A stretch of DNA of 64,000 bases. It comes from Muscardinus avellanarius (Eukaryota > Chordata > Mammalia > Rodentia > Gliridae). This document shows, in pieces, positions 33,658-44,511 of this stretch. Under the pieces are notes generated by a model that saw only the letters and a list, made by a program, of their open reading frames with translations, did not search any database and was not told where the DNA came from. Position 1 is the stretch's first letter; each line of letters opens with the position of its first letter. The position numbers and the translations under genes were made by a program. The stretch lies in the NCBI GenBank assembly GCA_963383645.1, contig OY726571.1:80063108-80127107 (forward strand), written 5' to 3'.

Positions 33658-33865
33658 TTTTATTTTTGTTGCTGTTTGGTGGTACTGGGGTTCCTGGAAA
33701 CCCTTCTACCTCAGGGCTACACTTCCAGACCCATTTTTACATTTTTATATTTTTATTTGGACACATGGTCTCTTAAGCCAGCAAGGATGGCTTCGAATCT
33801 GCGCGATCCCCCTGTCTCCGCCTCCCAAGTGCGGGGATTACAAGCGTGCGCCACCACATCCGGCC
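33658..33865 (-). mobile_element. Type II SINE with TSD, CpG-retaining
   Basis: Antisense copy with ggtggtactggggttcctgg, atggtctcttaagccagcaa, ggcttcgaatctgcgcgatc, gtctccgcctcccaagtgcg and gcgtgcgccaccacatccgg. cagaacaactgtttt (33643-33657) and cagaacaaccgtttt (33866-33880) are the target duplication, one mismatch in 15. Confidence 0.95.
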
Positions 33866-33880
33866 CAGAACAACCGTTTT

Positions 33881-35810
33881 GAAAGTAACAATAACTATTA
33901 TGATCAGCATATTATAATAACATAATCAGCTACCATTGAATGCCTATTCTAAATGATATAACTTAATATGGTATTTTTTAAAGCTTGGAATTTGTACAAA
34001 GTAACTAATATTGTCTTTTCTTTGTAGACAGGCAAAATTTTTTAAATAGTGAATCAACAATTTCAATACTAGCCAATCTTTGTTCTCTGTGCTACCTTTC
34101 GGAGGCTAAAGAGAAGCAATTAGCTACTTAAATGGAGACCATCCAAAGTGAATAAATTTATTTTCAGAAAGTATCCATTTTAAGACTTTATCTAATTAAC
34201 TTAGCTAATTGCTAGATTTTTAACGCTATATAAAGTGAACCATGTAATTATTATTCCTCACTCTTGCTGTGTAGACATGAAACATATATAGTACAAGCAA
34301 ACCAATATTTTCTATCTATATCCTCAGCCAATTTCTCCATATTTTATTATATTGAAAACAAATCCTGTGAAATGGGTACTTCCTCTTAGATAGCAACATA
34401 AAAATAGAGCTACCACCCCCAAATTCAGGAAGGTGCCTGATCCTAAAGAAAATCACTATCAAGTGACTGACTATTCTTAAAGACTAGCAGAATCTTACTT
34501 TTCCTAAATTATAGAATGTATATCCCACCCAATAGTCTTTAACAGAGGGTATTGATCCTAAGGTTTTTTTTTTCTTTTTAACCTGTTATCTGACCTTCTT
34601 AGGTATTTGTGTATGTGCCTCTTTTTGTCCTAAATCTCAGTTTTCAGTAGTTTTCCAACCCTGAAAATGGATTTTTAGGTATACTGCTTTTATCTTCCTC
34701 AAGGACACATGATCCATTAAGTCGTTTCCAGTGACCATGTCATTTTCCTAATGACATCAGCATTTCAGAGAAATTTCTCTTCTTTCCCATTTTTCTAGTT
34801 ATTCTTCTACTGATTGAGTATTGAAGTCACATTTTAATTTTGCCCAAGTTTTATAATAATCTTCTGATCAGCCTGTCAAATAATTCATAATCTGGAAATA
34901 AACTTATAAGTGTGAATAGTTACATAAAAGATCCTCTCTGTTACAGATGGATTTCACATGGAGAAACTAAAAATGAATTATTCATGAAAATATTACTACT
35001 TAATTGATGTATTTCACAATTAGAATTTAGTCTCCATTATATGTTTTCTGAATTTAAATTCAGTTTAAAGGAAATGGGCAAAAACAATCACCAAGGTGAT
35101 GGAAGAATAATTTACAAACTTTACTGTGAATTCCAGGAGCCTAGATAACATTCCTAACTTTCTGAATCCTCCTCCAAATTAGAGATATCTTGTGTAAGGT
35201 CTACAACCAAACACCCGTTGTGTTGGCTCTGCCCCTGCATTCCACATCCATATTTTCAGCAATTTCATCAACATAACTTAAAATTATGTCCTTCAAGTGA
35301 TGAGCCGGGATTACCAAAAATGTAGTAATAAAAACCAATCAGTCCATATTCCTAAAGTAATGCTTTTAGAGTAAAAAAATGTTTTGCATCAAATCAAGAC
35401 ACAGTTGAATAGAGCATCAGACAAGAAGATAGAATAACTAAGAGCATAGCATTATATTTGAAAAATGCCTATTCCAAAAAAAGACTGGCATGAGGAGGAA
35501 TGAGTCACACACTTCTCTGTAGGTCTTATGGAAAAAATTCTGAGCCATACAGCACCACACAGATACAATTGTGCACGTGTGTATAGTTAACACAGTGTCC
35601 AGTTACCAGCAACAGGTTTTCCATTTGAAGAAATGATCCTGGCAGCCTATAATATAGTAAATAGCTTGCTCATACGCAAGGCAAGCAGAATCTATAGCAA
35701 CACAGATAAATTACTACTTGTAAAAAAAACTGTAAAAAGTCTATTACTTATGGTACTAATAAATACGATAGCCAGGGGCTAGACATCCTGGTAGCAGGGT
35801 CAATTGAAAT
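33881..35810. other. AT-rich unique sequence
   Basis: No SINE, L1 or exon recognised over about 1.9 kb. A T-run lies at 34564-34573. Confidence 0.45.
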
Positions 35811-35811
35811 A

Positions 35812-35940
35812 ACTAGGAGTCAGACAAGTTGGGTCCATGCCTTGTCCTGCAACATGCTAACTCTGTAACTGCCACACATACCCTCTGCTTTTTTGTTTCC
35901 CAGATTGTTCATTAGAGGATGAGATATTTTTTACTATATG
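35812..35940 (+). mobile_element. MIR fragment
   Basis: aggagtcagacaagttgggt, atgctaactctgtaactgcc and tttgtttcccagattgttca, then gaggatgagatattttttac, follow the MIR order (gagtcagacagacctgggtt..., actagctgtgtgacc..., agtttcctcatctgtaaaat). Confidence 0.6.
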
Positions 35941-35944
35941 ATTC

Positions 35945-37435
35945 TACCACCTTTATGACAAAGAAATATATATGTAAATATGAGGGAAATGAAACTAAAC
36001 CTTAGTTATTGGAGAAATGATCTTCAAGGTGCAGTTTCAGAAACAGATGTTTAAATAAGCTAGTCAACAATGAGTTATAATATATACAATTTTAGAGTAA
36101 TCATGTACATCTACAAATTAATTTAAAAAATCTAGTGATATTAGTATAATTATTGGCAATAACTCAAGCAAACATGGAAGAGATTTCTCTCCAAAAATCA
36201 GAAGCACATTGATTTGGAAGTCTGGATAGTCTGTGAGATAATAACTAAGTCCATAATTGAAATGAATTTGGTAGATGCCTCTGTTCATGCATAACATGCC
36301 ACATCATGCCACTTCCTGCTAGTAATAAAATAATTAAGGATCTATAAGTATGAAACTAAATTCTTCAAGACGTCATCATCTTCTTAGTAATGATAGAAAC
36401 ACGTTAAGTAATGAACCACATTTTTTTTTTTTCTGTAACCGGACATGTGTCACCTACTTAGATTCTTGCAAATCTTCAATTTAAAAACATTTCTCCATGG
36501 CTTTTAGGATTTTCTACCCAAATTCACAACTTTCTTGGTTCCAACCTAATTTTGCTTTACACCCTTTCACAATGCCACGTTCTTAGATTTGTATACATTT
36601 TAGCATGCTCTGCTTTATCTCCTGCTCCACTTTATCTCTTGCTTCTAATCTCTACCAATTTAGGAATGCACATATATTTAGTTTCGAGAGACATCCTAAT
36701 AAGTCAATGTCTTCATCACTCTCCATACCCTTTGGCAGGTTGCTTCCATTTATCAACTCCTTAAATTTTGGTTGCCAAGACTCAACTACAGCTGCAAAAG
36801 TTGAGCTGTATTCTCATGAGACTGATAGAAGAAAAATTGATAACTCCAGGAAATGAAACTTGGGCCAAACCATCAATGCTTGAAACTAATTTCCAAGAAC
36901 TGAACAAGAACAATAATTTAGGCTTTGCCACTTAACATAAAAGCATTAAGCCAAAAAGAAAATAACCTTAAACAGGTGATTTCCTCATTAGAGATCCATG
37001 ATGGACTTCCGAAGTGATCATTTAACATCTTAAGATTGTTAAACAGAGTTTTCCAGGGGATTATGAAAATATTCACAGGCAAATTTAGAAAGTCACTTGA
37101 CCCCTTCCTTTCATTCCAAGTAGACATGCAAGTAAGTGAGTCCAAAAAGAGAGGTAAAACAGAGTCCCTTTACTATATTTATGGCTGCAAATCATTTTAT
37201 TAGCCTTTCCATATTGGTGAAATCACACATTATAAGTTCTGCTTCCTCACTTTAGACTACAGAATTCAAATATTCTGCTTTTTTTTGAGAAGAGAAAAAG
37301 AAAAAGAAAAAGATCGACCAATCAAAATCCTCCACAAGAGACTTTGACTTGGACGTAGATAATGTTTAAGTATGCTCGATGTAGACAATTGAGTTTTGCT
37401 GGTATAGGTGGCAAATAGAAATCTACCTTTTGAGA
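35945..37435. other. AT-rich unique sequence
   Basis: No transposon recognised. A T-run lies at 36421-36433 and an (AAAAAG)-type tract at 37291-37314. Overlapping short frames near 36552-36856 lack recognisable domains. Confidence 0.45.
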
Positions 37436-37439
37436 TTGA

Positions 37440-38530
37440 TTATAGTTATAAGAGTTGAACTCAAAATCATTTATTCAGGTTCTTTTGTAACCTTTTTTTC
37501 CTGACAGTGCATGTCACTGAAAGCATGCATGAATAAGATTAACACAAAAGTCAAGTCTTGGTGAGAAATGTTTGTAGATACACAGCATCGGTCAGTGCAT
37601 TTTATAGCCTTTATAGCTGGGTGTTGCTTCTAGCCCTGTGATCCCTGCCCCATTCTTCTTCTCCCTCCCCCAGGTCTTTCCTTAAAATAATGAGTACATA
37701 CCTTTTTTTGTGATAAAACTTTAAAAAGTTCATTTTAATGTACTCATAGTATTTCTAATGTGTGCTGCAAAAATAGCTATAAGTCTCATTTTCATAAAGT
37801 TATATTTTCCTTAAGGTTAGTTTCAGGAAGAAGCCCAATTAGCTTTCATTTGGCAAACAATCTTTTCTCACTCTATAGTCTGGATTTGCTTTGTGACTCA
37901 TAAACAGGAAACCATACTTGAGTAGTAGACGACAATGGAGCCCTTGAGGCCTCTGCTGTGTGCTGTTGTGTTGTTGTTGCTCAGTAACTTAAATATTGCT
38001 TAACGTGTCGTTGAGTAAATTGTAGAGTTTATCTCAAGCTGTTAAAAAATGGTGATGTACAAGTGTGAATAGACACTTATCTATATAACATGTGTAAGTT
38101 TTACTTTGCCTAAAAGAGATGTTTATAAAAATGAGTGAGGGGGTACTTGAGTTTTTTTTTCTTTTTTTCCTCCCCACATTTTTTCTCTTTTTGTTTGTTG
38201 TTGTTGTTGTTGTTATTTTTGTTGTTGTTGTATGCTTGCACTGGTTGCACTTTTGAAAAATTGAGATTGTGTGAATCTGGTCAAAAGCTGCAAGATACCA
38301 AAGTTTTGTAGATGTTAAATTAAAAAAAAACACTACAAGTGCATTTAAAAAATTAAATAAACTAAAAGCTTGACAAAACTGTAACAATAAAGATGGATTC
38401 CTAATACTGGATGCTTGTTGGTGGCAATGGAAATGGGGGCTATGGATTTGGGGGGTTGTTGTTATTTTTTGCTGCTGTTGTTTTACAAACTTAGAACATT
38501 TTTTCCTACACTCTTTAACCATAAGTCAAT
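37440..38530 (+). other. 3'UTR-like stretch, no coding sequence seen
   Basis: Non-repetitive apart from GTT and TTG tracts. A polypyrimidine-AG word (cttctccctcccccag, 37659-37674) resembles a splice acceptor. AATAAA occurs at 38356-38361 and 38386-38391 near the right end. Together these look like a terminal non-coding exon, retroposed 3'UTR or lncRNA end, but no polyA tail or TSD is visible. The 162-codon minus frame (38034-38522) arises largely from the GTT and T-rich tracts and is not a gene. Confidence 0.25.
38188..38232. repeat. (GTT)n imperfect microsatellite
   Basis: TTTG TTTG followed by GTT units, one TATTTTT interruption and more GTT. A shorter GTT/GCT run occurs at 38455-38482. 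Confidence 0.9.
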
Positions 38531-39900
38531 TTCTTTATCCCTCCCAATGATTCCAGGAGCAACCTAATATCTTTCAATAACAAACAAACCTGTTTATAAG
38601 AGCCTGAGCAGTTTCTGTTGTTAGCAACTACGATCACTAAAAACTAATCAATCCAAAATCATTTAGAGCAGCTAAAGAATAATGAAGGTGCTGTTTCTGT
38701 GGAGAAAGAAATAAAATGTTTGGGCCAGCAATAGAAGTTCTAGCAATAGAAGTTCCAGCAAGTTCATAAAACTATCAGAAAAGATTACAAGACCCTTTAG
38801 ATAGCAATCTCACTCCACTTGCTACCACAAATTAACAAGTATTCACCAAAATGAATGTTAAACACAAAACAAAGTAACAGAAAGAGTCAGTAATTGAGGA
38901 TTAAAACACTAATCCTAAGGAATTAAAGCTTTACCAGGTTGATATTCTTACTTACATACTTGAGTTTACGTTTACTTCAAGAAGTAAGGATAGATAAATG
39001 GAGTGATCTCCAAATCCATCCATTTGAAAACACATTCTGACTATTTTTAAAGAATAAAAGAATATGATTTCTCTTTTTATATACTCCCACATTTACATTA
39101 CTTCATAGTTTTAAATTAAGTCATCATTTCAACTTACTCATCGTTTTCAATTAAGGCATCACTCTTTATATCCCATGTCTCATAACCAGCTTGAGCTGAC
39201 TGATAATTCAGTGCATTCCACTTTAGTATATCACTCAATATTTTTCTCAAAATAGTGTTGATGAAATAAAATCAGAAAAAATATGGACCTTAGAGAGTAA
39301 ACTGAGACAATTAACTACCTAGATCTATACATTTTGCTTTTAATCATATGGCTTAAGATATTTTTTAGTTTTAAGTAGCCAACAATAATCATAAAGCATA
39401 GTTAATTCACATCAATAAGAGATTAAATTATAAATATTGTCTCTGAGACCTTAGAGCTCCTTACAGATTGAAACGCTAAGGCAGATGGAGTTTGCAATTT
39501 TTAATTAAAGTTCTATAAAGAAAAAACTCCAGGGAACTAAGACAAGGTCCTCCTGTGTAGAATGCTGTACACTATTCCTCTGTGCTTCTGTACAGAGTAA
39601 TACCCCACAAAACTACACCAAGAATAGTGAGCTGTAATCAGAACAGCCTGGAACCACACTCATGAGATATGTCTTCCTTCTAACAAGTCAGGAGAGATTC
39701 CTTATTCAACACCCATAGCATTCGGCAGACTCAACTGAAGAGTTTTGTCTCAGTTATGGGACTCAACTAGTCCTACTCAAAAGACTCTCCCAAATCTGCC
39801 CTAACAAAGATTAAAAACATTCCTGAAATGAATCAAATAGTTCTGTAGAATCTTATTTACTTCCAGATCAAGAGAGAATCATCTTTAACTGAATATGTGG
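38531..39900. other. AT-rich unique sequence
   Basis: No transposon or exon recognised. The word tagcaatagaagttc is tandemly repeated once near 38727-38756. Confidence 0.45.
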
Positions 39901-39904
39901 CATT

Positions 39905-40320
39905 TGCTTGCTATTCCTGCTATAACAAAGAAACACATGCTAACCCAGGTGTCTGGACAGTAAAAATTTACCATCTAATAGGCTAAGGCCAAAGTGTTAC
40001 CCCTCCTTCCAAGTGCAGTGGGAAAAAGATCTGTTCCAGGCTTCTCTCTGAGACCCATAAATGACCATCTTTATGACTCCATGCTGCCCCTTCTGTATAT
40101 ATGATTGTGCCCAATTATTTTCTCTTTTCTAAGAACACCAATTAGATTAGATTAGAGCCCAGCTATTATCTTATGAGCTCATTAGGTAATTACATTTGCA
40201 ATGACCCTATTTCCAAATAAGTTCACATTCTGAGAGACTAGGGTTTAGAATTTCCACATCCAAATTGAGGAGAGGTAACATAGCTCATCTAACAGTGGAC
40301 ATCAAACTCCAACCCTCAAA
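39905..40320 (-). mobile_element. MLT1-like MaLR LTR
   Basis: Antisense order: tcctgctataacaaagaaac, ttctcttttctaagaacacc, ttaggtaattacatttgcaa, tgaccctatttccaaataag, ttcacattctgagagactag, ggtttagaatttccacatcc. The last part mirrors the MLT1 start, where aatggccccc...gatgtccacgtcctaatccc is in sense. Solo LTR, no internal region. Confidence 0.7.
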
Positions 40321-40329
40321 AACACACAA

Positions 40330-41110
40330 TTTCAGCATCAAATGAAAATGATCAGGCATAAAGAAATTGGAAAGTGCTATTCATAAAAGACCTATCAGTC
40401 AATTCAGCACATAAAGAGAACCAAGGAAATGGTTCTACAGAACTTAGGTCACAGAGATGATCAAACAGTCATCTCCATAGATGCAGAAATAGCATTTTAC
40501 AAAATTAAGCACCTATTCATGTTTAAAAAAAAAAAACTGAAGAAATTAGAACCCCTCTACAATACCATACTTGAAATTTAAACCAAAGCAATAGGATAAA
40601 CAAAGGAAATTAAGGCAATAATAATAGGGAAAGAAGAAATGGAATTATCTTTGCAGATGACATGACCCTATAATTAGAAGATTCAAGAGTCAGCCAGAAT
40701 AATTCCAGAACTGATCAACAAATTCAGCAAAGTAGCTCAATACAAAAATAAACTCATAAAAAACCCTTGGCTTTTCTGTATACTAACCACAAGTCTATTA
40801 AAAATCAAATCTGGAAAACAATTTCATTCATAGGAGCAAATAATTCACGCTGTATGGTCTCATGTATATAAAATTCTAGGATATCCAAAGCAACCTGTAA
40901 TGATAAAGGTACATCAGTAGCTGCCTGAGGATAGGGGTGGATCAAATAGGGTGAACAAGACCCCAAGGTAGGGTCTTGGGACAGATATTTGAAACAAATA
41001 CAAGGACAATTTGGGTTTGATGCATCTTGTTTATGGTTATGGTTCTTTAAGTGTATAAATATGACAAAACAGATAAAATGTTGAACTTTAAATATACAAT
41101 ATTATTGTTT
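40330..41110 (+). pseudogene. Decayed L1: RT motif plus 3' end, sense
   Basis: The plus strand carries ...IFADDMTL-type coding at 40647-40670, with FADD at 40650-40661, the metal-binding box of L1 reverse transcriptase. L1-like words follow: ccagaactgatcaacaaatt, cagcaaagtagctcaataca, ttggcttttctgtatactaa. At about 40845 it jumps to an old L1 3' end (atggtctcatgtatataaaa, gtatcagtagctgcctgagg-like, atataaatatgacaaaacag). Most of the RT C-terminal region is therefore deleted. Frames are broken throughout. Confidence 0.8.
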
Positions 41111-41119
41111 GTGAAATAT

Positions 41120-41370
41120 ATGACAGGGAAGCCGTGAAGGAAAATAATGAAACTGAAATAAGGACGTTTTTAGAATATAAGAACTAATAAAATTAATAAT
41201 TGCATAGACCACCTCCCATTCTTCAACTATTTGGAAAATTAGCCCAGATACAAACATTAAAATACAAATCAAATATTTATTGAGTAAAATTTAATAAAAT
41301 TTGGCTATATACAATGATAAAATACTTTTGGAGTATAATGTAGAATTAAAAGTCCAAACATTGTGGCAGA
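41120..41370. other. AT-rich unique sequence
   Basis: Short unique spacer without recognised features. Confidence 0.45.
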
Positions 41371-41372
41371 GG

Positions 41373-41492
41373 AGGCTGGGATGTAGCTCAGTGGCAAAGA
41401 ACCTGCCTTGCAGGTATGGTGCTCTGGGTTCGATCCCCATTTCCAAAAAGATAAAATAGACCCTCAAAAAAAAAAAGAAGGAAAAAGAAAAT
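41373..41492 (+). mobile_element. ID element (tRNA-Ala-like), well preserved
   Basis: ggctgggatgtagctcagtgg contains an intact A-box (tagctcagtgg, 41384-41394). ctgggttcgatccccat contains an intact B-box (ggttcgatccc, 41427-41437). The spacer tgccttgcaggtatgg resembles the anticodon arm of tRNA-Ala. An A-rich tail of about 45 bases follows. This monomer keeps a better tRNA likeness than the ID half of any dimeric SINE here and could still be transcribed by Pol III. Confidence 0.85.
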
Positions 41493-41499
41493 GCTGGTG

Positions 41500-41890
41500 G
41501 GAAATAAGTATAATTAAAATATCCTATTATCTTAGCCATGAAGGAAACAGTCAAAAATATGATTTGATAATCGGGGAGTATTTCAACTTAAATATTGAAA
41601 GAACTTGTTTTTATATCAATTTTTCACCTATGATATGTATTATCACTACAAAATGAAGATTTTGGAATTTTAAATTCTAATCTTCAAACTTTAGCCAACT
41701 GCTATAAATGGGACACAGATCTTTTCAAAAGACATAATGTCTCTATCTCAAATTCATTTACCTAAAACTATTATTCAGGTCCAAGTAGGTATAGTACAGG
41801 ATAAAAATATACAGAAGAAAATTAAAACCAATATTATCATGTTAAAATATTTTCACAGTTATAGCTTCCCAAATATATTTATCAAAAGAG
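41500..41890. other. AT-rich unique sequence
   Basis: No repeat or exon recognised. Confidence 0.45.
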
Positions 41891-41902
41891 TAATTCAAGA
41901 AT

Positions 41903-42091
41903 GGGGATGAAACCCAGAAGCATTTAACCTTCAAGCTACACCTCCAGCCCTATTTTTTATTCTTTACTTTTGAAACAGGGTCTCACTGAGTTGCAAAGGG
42001 CCTAAGTAGCTGAGGCTGGCTGGGAAACCATGATCTTCCTGTCTCAGCCTCCCAACTGCTGGAATTACAAGCGTGCACCAACACGTTCGGC
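41903..42091 (-). mobile_element. Type I SINE lacking its tail
   Basis: It starts directly at ggggatgaaacccagaagca without the usual poly-T and the tggtact stretch. The remainder is complete to agcgtgcaccaacacgttcg. ttcaagaat at 41894-41902 and 42092-42100 gives a short TSD, so the missing tail probably reflects a 3'-truncated insertion or later deletion. Confidence 0.85.
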
Positions 42092-42109
42092 TTCAAGAAT
42101 CTTATATTT

Positions 42110-42690
42110 TAAAAATTAAATACCTAACATTTTTCTGAGATTTATGATAGCCTTTATAAGCATATAAATTCAGAAAAATAATTAATGATCCTTAACCACA
42201 AAATCATTTATTTACCTACTATGACAGCTTTGGGGGACGAATTAAGCCACAAGAGTAAACATTTTCAACGTCTTGTCATCTATCCATCCCCATATCCATC
42301 TGATTTTTATAAGCTTATATCTTAATATTAACTTGTGATTCTACACAATACTTACTCTACTCATAACTTCCACATCTGCTCAGCATTTGCACTTTAAAAA
42401 TGGATGGTGTCGCAACCACAAGTCCTTCAAACCGCATCTTGCTTTTGTTTTGAATCATTTGCTGATTGGCTGCATGAGCTCGTCAAATGTTTTTAAAGAA
42501 TGGGTCGGAATGAGTGATACGTCCCTGGAGAGTGTTAATCTTATTGCCTTAAAACTTGGATATTAAAACTTTTCTTTAAATTGTTAGCTCACATCTCCCC
42601 TCAGATCATTGTAACATTATTTTGGCAGTCCCCCAGAATTCAATAAAATTGCACACAAGTATAAAGCCATTCTGATTTTTTTTTTTAATT
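42110..42690. other. Unique sequence
   Basis: 42400-42680 has a few CpGs (ggtgtcgcaaccac, tgagctcgtcaaatg, gatacgtccctgg) and an inverted CCAAT word (gctgattggctgcatgag). No repeat recognised. Confidence 0.4.
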
Positions 42691-42699
42691 TCTTATGGA

Positions 42700-42965
42700 T
42701 GACTTATATTTGCCTAAATCCAGATTAGGATTCCTTGTCTTTGAAGTTCAACAACTTTATTGCTCTGTCTCAATGTCTATCAATTCATACCAATGTGTGT
42801 ATCTGACTAGTCATACCAGCACTATTTGTTAAAAGACTATTCTTTCTCCTATTGAACTGTTTCAGAATCTTCTTAAGTAACTTTTTAAAATTCAGTAATT
42901 GTGTGATTTAATAAAATACCATATTGACTTTTACTTTCATATTCTTCTGAGAACATATACTATTC
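42700..42965 (-). mobile_element. Old L1 fragment, antisense
   Basis: ataccagcactatttgttaa, aagactattctttctcctat and tctgtctcaatgtctatcaa resemble the antisense L1 ORF2 stretch (gccagcaccatttattgaag agactgtcctttccccc). Strongly diverged. Confidence 0.5.
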
Positions 42966-43249
42966 ATTTTATTATCATCCTGAAAACACCATTTTTTGAG
43001 CTTATAAAGTCTATCTTAAACTCTAAAACTACAAAAATGTATACAAAATAAAACCTAATAACATTATTTTTGTTTCATACCAATTTAAATTACATAAGTA
43101 TTTGCCCTTTTTATTACTGTTGATTAAAATAAATATTATGATTACATATTGCTATAGTTGCTTTTCTAAAGATATTTTTGTTTTATATAGTTTAGATTGC
43201 CTTAACAAATGTCTACCCGGTTCAGTGCTGTTTGTTTTTTCTTATTTAT

Positions 43250-43457
43250 TTTATTTCATTTATTTTGGTACTGTGGTTTGAACCCAGGTTTGAATCCAGG
43301 TACTGTGGATTGAACCTCTGACTAGACCCAAGCCCCATTTTACTTTTTATTTTAAAACAGGGTCTAAGTTGGTGAGGCTTAACTCATACCTGTGATCCTG
43401 CTATCTCAGGCTACCTAGTACTAGAATTCTAACATTGCACCATCATGCCCATCTTTT
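43250..43457 (-). mobile_element. Type I SINE with internal duplication
   Basis: The 3' end is duplicated: ggtactgtggtttgaaccca (from 43266) recurs as ggtactgtggattgaacctc (from 43299). The linker, gatcctgctatctcaggcta and caccatcatgcccatc follow. Diverged and probably old. Confidence 0.8.
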
Positions 43458-43763
43458 ATTATTTTTTACATGTCCCACTTCTTATATGACAAGTTTGACT
43501 TGATAAAGATCTGTAACTGTAATTAATACTTTCAGTTAGTATTATAAAATGTACTTTTGTATTTATTTGTATAATAGCTTTACTAAGTTATCCTTCTCAT
43601 GCTTTAAAATTCACCATGTTAAAGTGTATAACTGAATAACTTTTAGTGTAGAGCTGAGTGGATCACCACTATCTAATGCACTATTTCATTACAGATGCCC
43701 AGTACTCACCTCACATCATCTCCATCCCACAGTCCTGGGTAATCACCAACCTACTTTCTAAAT

Positions 43764-43938
43764 GGGGCCACCGAGGCTGGGATTGGAGCCAGCTGAGGGG
43801 TTAGGCTGGTGTCGGGACCAGCGAGACCAGAATCGGGGCCTCCCATGAGGCAAGGCCACTGCTTGAGCCAGCGAGGTCTGGATCAGTCCACCAGGTAGCC
43901 AGGCCACTACTGGGGCCATCAAGAGTGGGATCGGTACT
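43764..43938 (+). repeat. Minisatellite, period about 50 bp, 3.5 units
   Basis: Units start at 43764 (ggggccaccgaggctgggat), 43814 (gggaccagcgagaccagaat), 43864 (tgagccagcgaggtctggat) and 43912 (ggggccatcaagagtgggat). Each has the plan RGRCCANCGAGNNNNGGATYRG, then a CC-rich middle and a GGCNACTGCT-like end. The spacing is 50, 50 and 48. G+C is far above the flanking L1. Confidence 0.85.
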
Positions 43939-44315
43939 TTAAACGTGGCATGCACAGAGAAATATTGCAGAAAATAAAAACCAGATGCTTCCCCTAATCA
44001 GCAATAACTACGAGGAAAGGGGCAACAAGAAGAGGTCGAGCTATAGAAAGGGCCCTATAGTGAAGCAATTAAGGTGACCAATCAGAGGGTATGGAATAGG
44101 GGAGGATGGAGCCTCTTTAAAACTCAGGAGGTACATAAACAGATGTATCAAAGTTAATCTCCAAACAAGCATGGGATCGAGGGAGGGGGAGGGAATGGGA
44201 TGGGGACTGGATGAGGGCTAATTGGATGATGTATGCTTGTATATCCTCTCAAGTCTTGTATTCCAATGTGATATGATTACAATGCACCAATAAAAATAAA
44301 TTAAAAATAAATAAA
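43764..44315 (+). mobile_element. Composite retroposon: GC-rich ~50-bp VNTR fused to an L1 3' end
   Basis: Inserted in an older L1, this 550-bp unit starts with 3.5 copies of a GC-rich repeat of about 50 bp (43764-43938). It passes through a short junction into L1 3'UTR-type sequence (from about 43965: aaaccagatgcttcccctaa), homologous to 57358 onward (aatcagatgctttccctaat). A G-rich tract (44181-44205) and the L1 terminus acaatgcaccaataaa with an A-rich tail follow. The 5-bp word taaat borders both sides. It may be an L1 copy joined from 5'UTR monomers directly to 3'UTR, or an SVA-like composite family. No coding sequence. Confidence 0.65.
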
Positions 44316-44511
44316 TATATGTGTTTGCCTATTGGACATTTCATTTATGTAGAATTACACATATCTTGGACTATTGTTTGAGGCTTCTTTCACTTTGCAT
44401 GATGTTTCCAAGGTTCATTACAAATAAATGCTATGGTATTCCTTTATTACTCCTTATAGCAAATAAAATTCCACTATATTAAACATTCTTCAGTTGATGA
44501 ACATGAATTCT

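Noticed and set aside
38034..38522. 162-codon minus-strand open frame, the longest in the window
   Set aside because: It translates GTT, T-rich and A-rich tracts into runs of Q, T and K, shows no domain and lacks gene context. A long frame is expected where stop codons are excluded by repeat composition.
41373..41450. True tRNA-Ala gene
   Set aside because: Both promoter boxes are present, but the acceptor stem does not pair properly and an A-rich retroposon tail follows. It is an ID element.
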